64,000 bases of DNA from Streptomyces lomondensis (GTDB lineage Bacteria; Actinomycetota; Actinomycetes; Streptomycetales; Streptomycetaceae): NCBI RefSeq assembly GCF_014651035.1, contig NZ_BMWC01000005.1:530420-594419 (forward strand), read 5' to 3'. Position numbers and translations under genes: made by a program. The notes beneath the pieces were generated by a model. The model searched no databases. It was not told the DNA's origin and worked only from the letters and a program-made list of their open reading frames with translations. Positions within the stretch are counted from its first letter, which is position 1. Every line of letters starts with the position of its first letter. Below are positions 28,001-35,527 of this stretch, in pieces.

Positions 28001-29691
28001 CGCTCGTCGGTGCCCAGGCCGTGCAGCCTCAGCCGGTCGACGGACTCGGCGAGCTGCTCCTTGCCGGTGGCGACGACCAGCACCCGGTGCTCGTAGTGGC
28101 CGCGTCCGACGCAGGAGGTGTAGCAGATGTCGGCGAGCGACCACGGGCACTCCCCCGCCAGCATGGCCGCGTACGCGTCGAGGAGGTCGCGCAGGACGGC
28201 CTCGGACTTGGCGCTGACGGTGAAGAGGTAACGGTCGCGGCGCGCCGGCTCGCTCGTGTACCGCGGTGCCTCCTCCAGAACCAGGTGGCAGTTGGTGCGG
28301 ATGAAGCCGAAGGAGCTGATCCCGGCGCGCCGGGGCCCGCCGCCCTCGGTCTCCCACGGCGTCAGGCGGTCGTTGACGTACAGCGGGCTCCCGGGGAAGT
28401 CGATGTACGGATTGGGCACGGCGAAATTGCCCGTCGGAGCCAGCGTGGTGGTCTCCAGGGACTTCACCACCTTCGCGACCGACGCCACGCCGGACGCGGC
28501 CACCAGGTGCCCCGTCGTGGTCTTGAGCGAGCCGATCCCGCAGAACTGCCTGCGGGAGGTGTGCTTGCGGAAGGCGTTGGTCAGACCCTTGACCTCGATC
28601 GGGTCGCCGAGCACCGTGCCGGTGCCGTGGGCCTCGACGTAGGAGATTGTCTCCGGCTCGATGTCCGCCTTGGCCCACGCGTCGAGGATCACGCGCTCCT
28701 GCATCAGCGCGTCCGGCGCGGTGATGCTGGTGGACGTGCCGTCGTTGTTGACGGCCGAGGCCTTGATGACGGCCCGGATGTGGTCGCGGTCGGCCAGGGC
28801 GTTGCGGAGCGGCTTCAGTACGACGATGCCCGCGCCCTCGCCCCACAGCGTTCCGTTGGCGCCGGCGTCGAAGGTGCGGACCGCGTCGTCGTGGGACTCG
28901 ACGCTGCCCAGCGACATGCTCGCCAGGTACTCGGCCTTCACCTCGCCGCCCTGCGAGATGTTGAGTCCGCCGGCCAGTGCCATGTCGCACTCGCCGAGCA
29001 GCAGCGATTGGATCGCCTGGTGGATGCAGACCGCGCCCGCCGAGCACGCGGTGTCCGTCATCAACGACGGCCCCTTGAGGTCCAGTTGGTAGGAGATGCG
29101 GCTGGCTACCAGGCCTTCCCAGGAGCCCGACAGTTGCATCGGGTGGTTCTCCGAGAGCATGCGGTAGTACGAGTGGTTGGTCTGGTCCCGGCCGAGGAAG
29201 ACGCCCGTGCGGGTGCCCTTGACGCAGTCGCCGCCGTAGCCGGCGTTCTCCAGCGCCTCCTGGGCCACCTCCAGGGCGATGCGCTGATGGGGGTCCATGT
29301 AGTCGGCTTCGAGCGGGGGAATACCAAAGAAGCGGGCGTCGAAATGGTCGATCCGGTCGAGGTATCCGCTCGGGGCATGTATGCGGTCGAGAACCTCCTC
29401 GGGTATCGCGGCGCCGAGTATGAGTTCCGCGTAGTACGGGTTGCGCAGCATGGTGCGCATCTCGGCCTTGCGGGCCTGTGGGAAGTCCCTGATGCACTGG
29501 TGCCCGGCCTTGAGGAAATCCCAGAACCGGTCGACGCTCGTGGCGGCGGCGAAACGGCCGGCGAGGCCGATGACGGCGATGTCCTGGTGCGTGTGGGAGG
29601 CCGCGAGCTCCAGCAGGAGTTTCTTGGCGTCCTCCCTGGCCAGCTGCTTGTTGGCGACCTGCGAGAGGATGAATGCCTTCACATTTTCCAT
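25003..29691 (-). CDS. AT-less PKS module KS-DH-KR-ACP (second of two)
   Basis: 1562 residues. KS about 37-470 (Cys216 in TDTACSAGAV, EAHGTGTVLGDP, KTTTGHLVAAS). No AT follows; the KS post-linker (PLPTYPFERTRHW) leads straight to a DH about 675-930. The DH motif HxxxGxxxxP reads HRIDHRAVVP, with His in place of Gly, and the second motif is LHPAKLDNAVN, so activity is probable but not certain. KR about 1190-1370 has SGGTGGLGLAVAG and the Ser-Tyr-Asn set (FFSSVTALTG, GDYCAANAF). ACP about 1445-1510 (TSFQDLGGNSLMTAQ). It should add a C2 unit as an alpha,beta-alkene using a separate acyltransferase. It starts 14 bases after the previous stop and ends 2 bases before the next start. Confidence 0.9.
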   Translation of the reverse strand: MENVKAFILSQVANKQLAREDAKKLLLELAASHTHQDIAVIGLAGRFAAATSVDRFWDFLKAGHQCIRDFPQARKAEMRTMLRNPYYAELILGAAIPEEVLDRIHAPSGYLDRIDHFDARFFGIPPLEADYMDPHQRIALEVAQEALENAGYGGDCVKGTRTGVFLGRDQTNHSYYRMLSENHPMQLSGSWEGLVASRISYQLDLKGPSLMTDTACSAGAVCIHQAIQSLLLGECDMALAGGLNISQGGEVKAEYLASMSLGSVESHDDAVRTFDAGANGTLWGEGAGIVVLKPLRNALADRDHIRAVIKASAVNNDGTSTSITAPDALMQERVILDAWAKADIEPETISYVEAHGTGTVLGDPIEVKGLTNAFRKHTSRRQFCGIGSLKTTTGHLVAASGVASVAKVVKSLETTTLAPTGNFAVPNPYIDFPGSPLYVNDRLTPWETEGGGPRRAGISSFGFIRTNCHLVLEEAPRYTSEPARRDRYLFTVSAKSEAVLRDLLDAYAAMLAGECPWSLADICYTSCVGRGHYEHRVLVVATGKEQLAESVDRLRLHGLGTDERRGIFHGVHAVVSDKKSNPAPGDLTAGAVRRLSDEVNAELAGYRAHGDPAALTAIAAAYVRGAAVDFAQYHADEARRRVPLPTYPFERTRHWAEPMTSRVRDFGRASQHPLLGTEISRTEDSVVFENTLSVATHWVLSDHRIDHRAVVPGTTYLEMARAAFAAVAGSGGACLDNVFFLTPLAVEDGADAMVRTVLDRSGNGWAFRVTSRRGEEWITHVEGRVGPFDGQEPPTPLDTEAARRSATEVLDPYPTETDTGVFQFGPRWDSVRGLWRSEPDGSALALLGLPEGTDDETSLYGLHPAKLDNAVNVISQNSGHTFLPYMYKRFVLYRPMPATFHSLIRTVRDDSRDGETITYDVDLADRDGRIFARITDYTVKKVDWERFSLDGPRRHLEVVWVPAPDVEKTAGGAAVWAVIASDTGAGRDLVAEVAAGGHRAVPCYLAGTTDPARDAFAPDDDGIRLLCERLRAEGIEGVLFATDYTADPDRSHEERRAHGVDALFALYRGLLTHRVKPKLGLKVLGKDIWQVGAGTPGVDPYAAATAGLALVIGQEHLPVDIVDAGSDTALALAVRETLGGSGTLPRALRGSRSHVRELRRAETAETPGDTRYRNGTFLISGGTGGLGLAVAGEMARQGAARILLLGRRPLEETTARRVRDLGVAEYVVCDVSRADQVRELDERLRAEGVTLDGVVHAAGVAGDGFLATKERAVFDAVLAPKVDGGVALLELTRNHPGAFLVFFSSVTALTGGQGQGDYCAANAFLDSLAARARAEGIHAVSVNWPSWSEVGMAVAYGLGTHDAPFVAVGVEDGLAWLAHALDHPAGCAVPSEVNAPVMKDHLGELPFRLAPEVEAGLENAATAARPGSGGTADVRLTGQSDPTPTELRVGAVYGTVLGLAEVDAHTSFQDLGGNSLMTAQLLSLVDEAFPGTVDIADLFSYATVADLAAHIDAMAPSGTGAGAAAPGEPAALGTDALREVLDEIGDAELAGLFADAEDSGGN

Positions 29692-29705
29692 GTGACTTCC
29701 GATTC

Positions 29706-32700
29706 CTAGATGACGCCCGGGGAACTGTCGACCACGCCCTGCTCCGCGAGGTCCAGCAGCCGGTCTATCTCGCCGCTGTCCGAAGCCGTCGCGGGCTGTT
29801 CGGCCGGTGTTCCGGCCGGTGCGACACCCAGCTTTTCCTTGAGGTGTGCCGCCTGGTCCGCGATGGTCGTGTACCTGAACAGGTCGACGACGTCCATCAG
29901 TCCCGGATAGCGGTCGTCGTAGAGTTTCGACATCTGCGATATGAGGAGCGAGTTGCCGCCCAGGTCACCGAAACTGTCGTGCGCGTCGATCTCGCGGACG
30001 TCCAGCGTCGCCGCCCAGATCTCGGCCACGGCCCGTTCGATCTCGCCGACGCTCTCCAACCCGTGCAGCACGACCTTGCGGCCGGCCGTCGTCCGGGACG
30101 GGTGGTCCTGCTCCGGCCGGGTCCGTGCGGCCGGTTTCCTCATCCGGCCGGGCATGACCACCGCGGGGTGGTCGTCCCCGGCCATCAGGGCGTCGAGCAG
30201 GCCGATCGCCTCGGCAGTGCCCAGGGGCGGGAAGAGGCCGTCCTCGTCGACGGCGTCCAGGCGGGTCGCCATCCCGGTCTCGCGCCACGCCGGCCACTGG
30301 ATGCTGAGTGCCGGCAGACCGGCGCGGCGGCGGTACTGCGCCAGGCTGTCCAGGGCGAGGTTGGCGGCCGTGTAGTCGGCCTGCCCCTGCTCCAGGTCGA
30401 GTCCGGCGATGCTGGAGAACAGTACGAAGTGGTCCAGGTCGTCGGCGAGGGTGGCCTCGTGCAGGTGGACGGCGCCCAGTGCCTTCGGCCGGTAGACGCT
30501 CCGGAAGGTGTCGGCGCTCTTGGTGTGCAGGAAACCCGCGCCGGGCCGGCCGGCGAGGTGGAGGACGGCGGAGATCCGGCCGTGCCGCGCGCGGATGCCG
30601 CGCGCCGTGCGCTCGACGGCCTCCCGGTCCTCCAGTTCCACCCGGACGATCTCGAAGTGCTCCAGTTGCGACTCCAGTTCGGACCACACCTCGGTCATGT
30701 GCGGTTCCCGGGCGGTGTCCGGCGTCGGCGAGCCGAGCAGGACGATCCTGCGTGCGCCCTGCCGTGCCAGATGACGCGCGATCGCGGTGCCGAGCCCTCC
30801 GGTCCCGCCCGAGACGACGACCGCCCCGTCGGCGGGGGCCACCGCGGCCGGTGCGGAGCGCGGCGGGACGGCGGGCCTGGTCAGCTGGGGCTCGTACCAC
30901 TGCCCAGCGCGGTGCAGGAGGAAGGGCGGCCGGCCGGCGGCCCGGGCCTCGGCCAGCACCGGGGCGGGGCCCGTCTGCTCGTCGGTGTCGAGGCAGCGGA
31001 TCCCCAGGGCCCGGTACTCCAGGGCCGCGACGCGGGCCAGGCCGGTCACCGCGGCCTGGCCGGGGTCGGTCGTGTCCTCCTCGCCCGTCACGGCGAAGGC
31101 GTTGCGCGTGAGCACCAGCAGGCCGTCCGTGAAGGCGCACCGCCGCTCGGCGACGAGCCCGAGCAGGGCCCGGGCAGCGTCGACCGGTCCGGCCGTCCGG
31201 TCGGCGAGCGGGACGCCGGCCTCCGGCACCGAGGACAGCAGGCCGAAGGCGAACCGGCGGTTCTCGCCGAGGTGTTCGCCGGCCCGGCCGTCGTCCGCTC
31301 CGCCGATGTGGACCCAGTCGTGGCCGGCCGTCTCCAGTTCCTTCGTCAGGCCGCCCAGGGCGTCGCCGAACTCCCCGCAGAGCAGCACGGTCCCGCCGCC
31401 CGCCGCCGCGGCGGGCGGCGGGGCCGTCGTGCGGTACGTCTGGATCCAGCCGTACTCCTCGGCCCCCAGGTCGAGACGGGCCGCCGACCTGACGCAGTAG
31501 TTGTCCACCGTCAGCACGACGCGGCCCTCGGGGTCGGTGACGCTGATGTCGAAGACGTGCAGCTCGCCGGCGAGGGACTCGGGCCGCTTCCTGAAGTGGG
31601 TGAACACCCGGCCCGGCAGCGGACCGTGGATCGTCAGCCTGCCGTAGGAGAAGGGCAGGTAGAGGCGGTCCTGCTCGTAGAGGGTGTTGGGCGCGTTGAT
31701 CAGGGCGTCCAGCAGCGCCGGATGGAGGACGTAGTCGTCGATCTCATCGAGGTGGGCCGACGGCAGCGCGTGCTCGTACAGCAGCTCGGTGGCGTCGTCG
31801 TTGGCCGCGCCGTGCAGGACGCTGCGGGTCCAGCGCTCGCCGGTGACGAGGCCGTTGGCGCGGTCGACGCTGTCGTCCAGCGGCAGTTCCCGGGTCATCC
31901 GGCGCCGCACCTGAGCGACGTCGAACGGCGCGGGTGGCGACGCGGGGGTTTCGGCGGCCAGTTCGGCGGTCGCGTTGCGGACCCAGGTGCCGTCCGTGCG
32001 GCGCGTCGCGACGGTGACCCGGCCCCCGTGCTCCGCGCGTTCGACGACGACGTGCACGTCGGCCTCCTCGCCGTCGGGGACCGCGAGAGGCAGTTCGAAC
32101 CGGATGTTCCGCAGCGTCAGGGCCGGGCCCCGGCCGAGCCGCCGCGCGGTTTCCACGATCATCTCGACCAGACCGGTGCCGGGCAGGACGCCGATCCCCC
32201 GGATGCGGTGGTCGGCCAGCTCCCACATCCGTCCGGGGCCGATCCGGGTCGCGCAGATGTCGCGGTCCCAGGAGCGCAGGAGTTCCGCGTCGCCGAGCAG
32301 TCCGGCACGGCGGCGTCCCCGGTCCGCCTCGATCCAGCACCGGGTGCGCGCGAACGGATGGGTGGGCAGCGGGATCCGCCGGGCGCCGGCGGGCGCGACC
32401 GCCCGCCAGTCGACGTCGGCGCCGCGGACGTAGAGGCCGGCGAGCCGGTGCCGTGCGTCCCGGTCCGTCCCGCCGTCGGCGAGGAGTTCCCGCGCCCGGG
32501 CGCTCACACTCTCGCGGTCGGCCTCCGTCAGGGCGTGCGGGTCGCTCGTCGCGGTCCGCTCCAGCACCGGACGAAACTCCCCGTACGCCACGTCGGACGC
32601 GACGGCGCCCTCGTCCCGGAGGAAGCCGTCGAGCAACCCCACCAGCTCCGCGCGGGACCGGAACGTGAACGCGGCGCGCACCCGGTGGTGCAGGCGTCCG

Positions 32701-34277
32701 ACCGACGCGGTGAAGGCGAGGTCGGCGAGGTGCACGTCCTCGTCGCGGGTGAGGAAGTCGCGGTACCGCTCCACCAGGCGCCGCAGACCCCGCGCGTCGC
32801 GTGCGCTGAGCGGCAGCAGGAAGCACTCCGGGTCCTCCGCTCCCGGGTGCTCCCGCGCCGGTACGGCGTCCGCGCTGCGCAGCACCAGGTGGCAGTTGGT
32901 CCCGCTCAGTCCGAAGCTGCTGATCCCCGCGAAGAGGGTCTCCCGGGGGTCGTCCGACCAGGGCACCGTGGTGTCGTTGACGTACAGCGGGGTCTGCGCG
33001 AAGGCGATGTTCGGGTTCGGCTCGTCGAAGTGGAGGCTGGCGGGCAGCGTCCGGTGCTTCAGGGACAGCACCAGCTTGGCCAGGCCCGCCAGACCGGACG
33101 CGTTGTCCATGTGGCCGATGTTCGTCTTCACGGTGCCGATCGCGCAGAACTGCTTGCGCGTCGTCTGCCGGGAGAACGCCCGCTCGATCCCGCTGATCTC
33201 GACCGGGTCGCCGAGCCTGGTGGCCGTGCCGTGCGCCTCGATGAAGCCGATCCGGTCGGCGCCGATCCCGGCGTCGTTCAGGGCGGCCTCGATCAGGTCG
33301 GCCTGCGCGTCCGCGTTGGGCGCGGTGATGCCGTTGGAGGCGCCGTCCTGGTTGACGGCGCCGCCCATGATGACCGCGTGGATGTGGTCGCCGTCCCGCT
33401 CGGCGCGCTCCAGGTCCTTCAGGACGAAGACGAAGCACCCCTCGGCGGGGCGGGTGCCCTCGCCCTTGCGGTCGAAGGTGCGGGTACGGCCGTCGGAGGA
33501 CGAGGTGTCCTGGATGTCCTTGAAGCCGATGCCGGTGGCGTCGGCCGTGATGGGCAGCAGGTCGGTGTTGACCGCCCCGACGATCGCCATCGTGCACTCG
33601 CCGCTCTGGATCGCCCGGTACGCCGTGTAGGCCGCCACCAGCCCCGAGGAGCAGGCCGTGTCGATGACCATCGACGGGCCCTTGAGGTCGAGGAGGTAGG
33701 CGATCCTGCTCCCGGTGATCGACTTGACGTTGCCGGCGACGGAGATCTCCGGCGCGTCGGGCGCGATCGCCTGGATCAACGCCCGGTAGTCCTCGCCGAA
33801 GTCCGCCGACATCCCGGCGTAGACGCCGACGCGCTCGCCGCTCAGCTCCCGGGTCAGCTGGCCGGCGTCCTCCAGGGCCGCCCACGCGGTCTCCAGGAAG
33901 ATCCGCTGGTTGGGGTCGATCGTCTTGGCCTCCTGCGGGGACAGCCCGAAGAAGCGGTGGTCGAACGCGGCCAGCGACGGCAGCCGCGTTCCGCCGATGT
34001 AGCGCTCCTCGGCCACCGGCGTCGGCATGCCGCGGGCGGCGAGGTAGGCCTCGACGTCGGCGCGGCGTTCGGCCGACAGACCGGTGGGCGCCTCCTCGCC
34101 GCGGCGGATCATCGACCAGAACGCGTCGAGGTCCTCGGCCGCGCCGGCCCGGCCGCTCATTCCGATGATCGCGACCGGACCGTCGGTGCGACGCGGTGCC
34201 GCGTGGGTGATGGGGGCCTCGGTGTCGTCCGGGAGCCGGGCCAGGTCCAGTTCGCCGAGATCGAGCAGGGACTTCAT
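29706..34277 (-). CDS. AT-less PKS module KS-DH-KR-ACP (first of two)
   Basis: 1523 residues. KS about 33-455 (Cys209 in IDTACSSGLV, EAHGTATRLGDP, KTNIGHMDNASG). No AT follows the KS. DH about 640-900 has the intact motif HRIRGIGVLP and LHPALLDALIN. KR about 1160-1340 has SGGTGGLGTAIA and LFSSIAGLDLEQGQADYTAAN. ACP about 1410-1480 (DSFGDLGGNSLLISQ). It shares an ATGA-type 4-base overlap with the discrete acyltransferase gene upstream, which fits translational coupling of the AT with the first module that needs it. By order it extends the Gly-bearing chain by one C2 and produces the first double bond. Confidence 0.92.
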   Translation of the reverse strand: MKSLLDLGELDLARLPDDTEAPITHAAPRRTDGPVAIIGMSGRAGAAEDLDAFWSMIRRGEEAPTGLSAERRADVEAYLAARGMPTPVAEERYIGGTRLPSLAAFDHRFFGLSPQEAKTIDPNQRIFLETAWAALEDAGQLTRELSGERVGVYAGMSADFGEDYRALIQAIAPDAPEISVAGNVKSITGSRIAYLLDLKGPSMVIDTACSSGLVAAYTAYRAIQSGECTMAIVGAVNTDLLPITADATGIGFKDIQDTSSSDGRTRTFDRKGEGTRPAEGCFVFVLKDLERAERDGDHIHAVIMGGAVNQDGASNGITAPNADAQADLIEAALNDAGIGADRIGFIEAHGTATRLGDPVEISGIERAFSRQTTRKQFCAIGTVKTNIGHMDNASGLAGLAKLVLSLKHRTLPASLHFDEPNPNIAFAQTPLYVNDTTVPWSDDPRETLFAGISSFGLSGTNCHLVLRSADAVPAREHPGAEDPECFLLPLSARDARGLRRLVERYRDFLTRDEDVHLADLAFTASVGRLHHRVRAAFTFRSRAELVGLLDGFLRDEGAVASDVAYGEFRPVLERTATSDPHALTEADRESVSARARELLADGGTDRDARHRLAGLYVRGADVDWRAVAPAGARRIPLPTHPFARTRCWIEADRGRRRAGLLGDAELLRSWDRDICATRIGPGRMWELADHRIRGIGVLPGTGLVEMIVETARRLGRGPALTLRNIRFELPLAVPDGEEADVHVVVERAEHGGRVTVATRRTDGTWVRNATAELAAETPASPPAPFDVAQVRRRMTRELPLDDSVDRANGLVTGERWTRSVLHGAANDDATELLYEHALPSAHLDEIDDYVLHPALLDALINAPNTLYEQDRLYLPFSYGRLTIHGPLPGRVFTHFRKRPESLAGELHVFDISVTDPEGRVVLTVDNYCVRSAARLDLGAEEYGWIQTYRTTAPPPAAAAGGGTVLLCGEFGDALGGLTKELETAGHDWVHIGGADDGRAGEHLGENRRFAFGLLSSVPEAGVPLADRTAGPVDAARALLGLVAERRCAFTDGLLVLTRNAFAVTGEEDTTDPGQAAVTGLARVAALEYRALGIRCLDTDEQTGPAPVLAEARAAGRPPFLLHRAGQWYEPQLTRPAVPPRSAPAAVAPADGAVVVSGGTGGLGTAIARHLARQGARRIVLLGSPTPDTAREPHMTEVWSELESQLEHFEIVRVELEDREAVERTARGIRARHGRISAVLHLAGRPGAGFLHTKSADTFRSVYRPKALGAVHLHEATLADDLDHFVLFSSIAGLDLEQGQADYTAANLALDSLAQYRRRAGLPALSIQWPAWRETGMATRLDAVDEDGLFPPLGTAEAIGLLDALMAGDDHPAVVMPGRMRKPAARTRPEQDHPSRTTAGRKVVLHGLESVGEIERAVAEIWAATLDVREIDAHDSFGDLGGNSLLISQMSKLYDDRYPGLMDVVDLFRYTTIADQAAHLKEKLGVAPAGTPAEQPATASDSGEIDRLLDLAEQGVVDSSPGVI

Positions 34278-35527
34278 CCCGCCGGCACCTCCGCACTCGT
34301 CTGCAGGTGCACGTCACCGGTGCGCTGGAGGATGGAGGCGATCCGCTCCCGCCGCTCGGCCTCGGGGACCCGCTTGGTGGCCATGATGGTGCCGAGCAGG
34401 TCCAGGGCCGTCGCCTTCTGTGCGTCGGTGAGCCGGTCCTTGTCCACCTGGGCCAGCTCCTGGAGCTTGCGGTAGGGCAGCACCACGCCCTCGGTGTACT
34501 GCTCCTCGTCGAAGTTGCGGTTGCGGGTGGCGGCTGCGGCGCCGAGGCACAGACCGGCGAGCCCGGGTTCGCGCCGCCGGCGCTCGGCGAGCTTGCCGAG
34601 GGCGGCACGCGCCTGGTCGAGGTCGGCGTCCAGGCTGAGGACGTCGGCGCCGTCGACGGCGTCCCCGATCAGCTTCTTCAGCACCTGCTTCGGGCCCACC
34701 TCCAGCCACAGGGCGACGTCACGCTCCGCCAGCCGGGCAACGACGCTGCTCCAGAGCACCGGACCGGTCAGCTGCACCGCGAGGGCGTCCTTGATCTCGC
34801 GCGCGCTGCCGTACGCCCGGCCGGTGACGGTGCTGTACACCGGCACGGCCGGCTCCCGGAACGCGGTCTCCTCGACGGCCCGCGCGTAGGCGGGCACGGC
34901 GTCCGCCATGAAGGTGCTGTGGAACGCCCCGCCGACGTTGAGCCGGGCGACCTTGCAGCCTCGTTCCTCCAGGTGGGCGGTGATGGCCTTCAGGTCGTCG
35001 AGCGTGCCCGACAGCACCGTCTGCCGGGCGGAGTTGTAGTTGGCGACCTGCACGGTACGGCCCTCGGCGTCGAACTCCGCGACGCACTTCTCGACCTCGG
35101 CCGCGGGCGTCCCCAGCGCGGCGATCATGCCGGTGCCGCCCTCGGCCGCGCAGGCCTGCATGGCCTCGCCGCGGACCTTGACCAGGCGCACGGCGTCCTC
35201 GAAGGCCAGCGCGCCGGCGGCGAGCAGCGCGGTGATTTCGCCCAGGCTGTGCCCGGCCATGGCGGCCACCGGCGGCATGCGGTCCCGGTCCTGGGTCAGC
35301 ACCTCGTACATCGCGTGGCTCAGCACCAGCAGTGCGACCTGCGCGTGCGCGGTCCTGGTCAGCTCACCGGAGGACGCGGTGAAGCAGAGGTCCTCCACCG
35401 AGTACCCGACGATGTCCGACGCCTGCCGGAACCGGTCCCGGACGCTTTCGTGGGCGTCGTACCAGTTCTTGCCCATGCCGGGGAACTGGGACCCCTGGCC
35501 GGGGAAGACGATGACAAGATCGTTCAC
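34274..35527 (-). CDS. Discrete (trans-acting) malonyl-type acyltransferase
   Basis: 417 residues with a single AT domain (about 1-290): VFPGQGSQFPGMG (7-19), nucleophile GHSLGE with Ser94, and the specificity loop GGAFHSTFM with FHS typical of malonyl-CoA selection. The C-terminal extension of about 120 residues (VVLPYRKLQELAQVDKDRL and following) is seen in free-standing trans-ATs such as the PksC/BaeC/PedD group. It sits between the first synthase and the AT-less KS modules, overlapping both neighbours by 4 bases. The obvious role is to load the ACPs of the three AT-less modules. A primary-metabolism FabD is less likely given the context. Confidence 0.93.
   Translation of the reverse strand: MNDLVIVFPGQGSQFPGMGKNWYDAHESVRDRFRQASDIVGYSVEDLCFTASSGELTRTAHAQVALLVLSHAMYEVLTQDRDRMPPVAAMAGHSLGEITALLAAGALAFEDAVRLVKVRGEAMQACAAEGGTGMIAALGTPAAEVEKCVAEFDAEGRTVQVANYNSARQTVLSGTLDDLKAITAHLEERGCKVARLNVGGAFHSTFMADAVPAYARAVEETAFREPAVPVYSTVTGRAYGSAREIKDALAVQLTGPVLWSSVVARLAERDVALWLEVGPKQVLKKLIGDAVDGADVLSLDADLDQARAALGKLAERRRREPGLAGLCLGAAAATRNRNFDEEQYTEGVVLPYRKLQELAQVDKDRLTDAQKATALDLLGTIMATKRVPEAERRERIASILQRTGDVHLQTSAEVPAG

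Noticed and set aside
20849..34475. Antisense plus-strand open frames of about 1450-1600 residues opposite the KS genes
   Set aside because: They mirror the codon phase of the GC-rich synthase genes, are rich in Arg/Gly/Val without domain motifs, and lack ribosome-binding sites; they are shadows.
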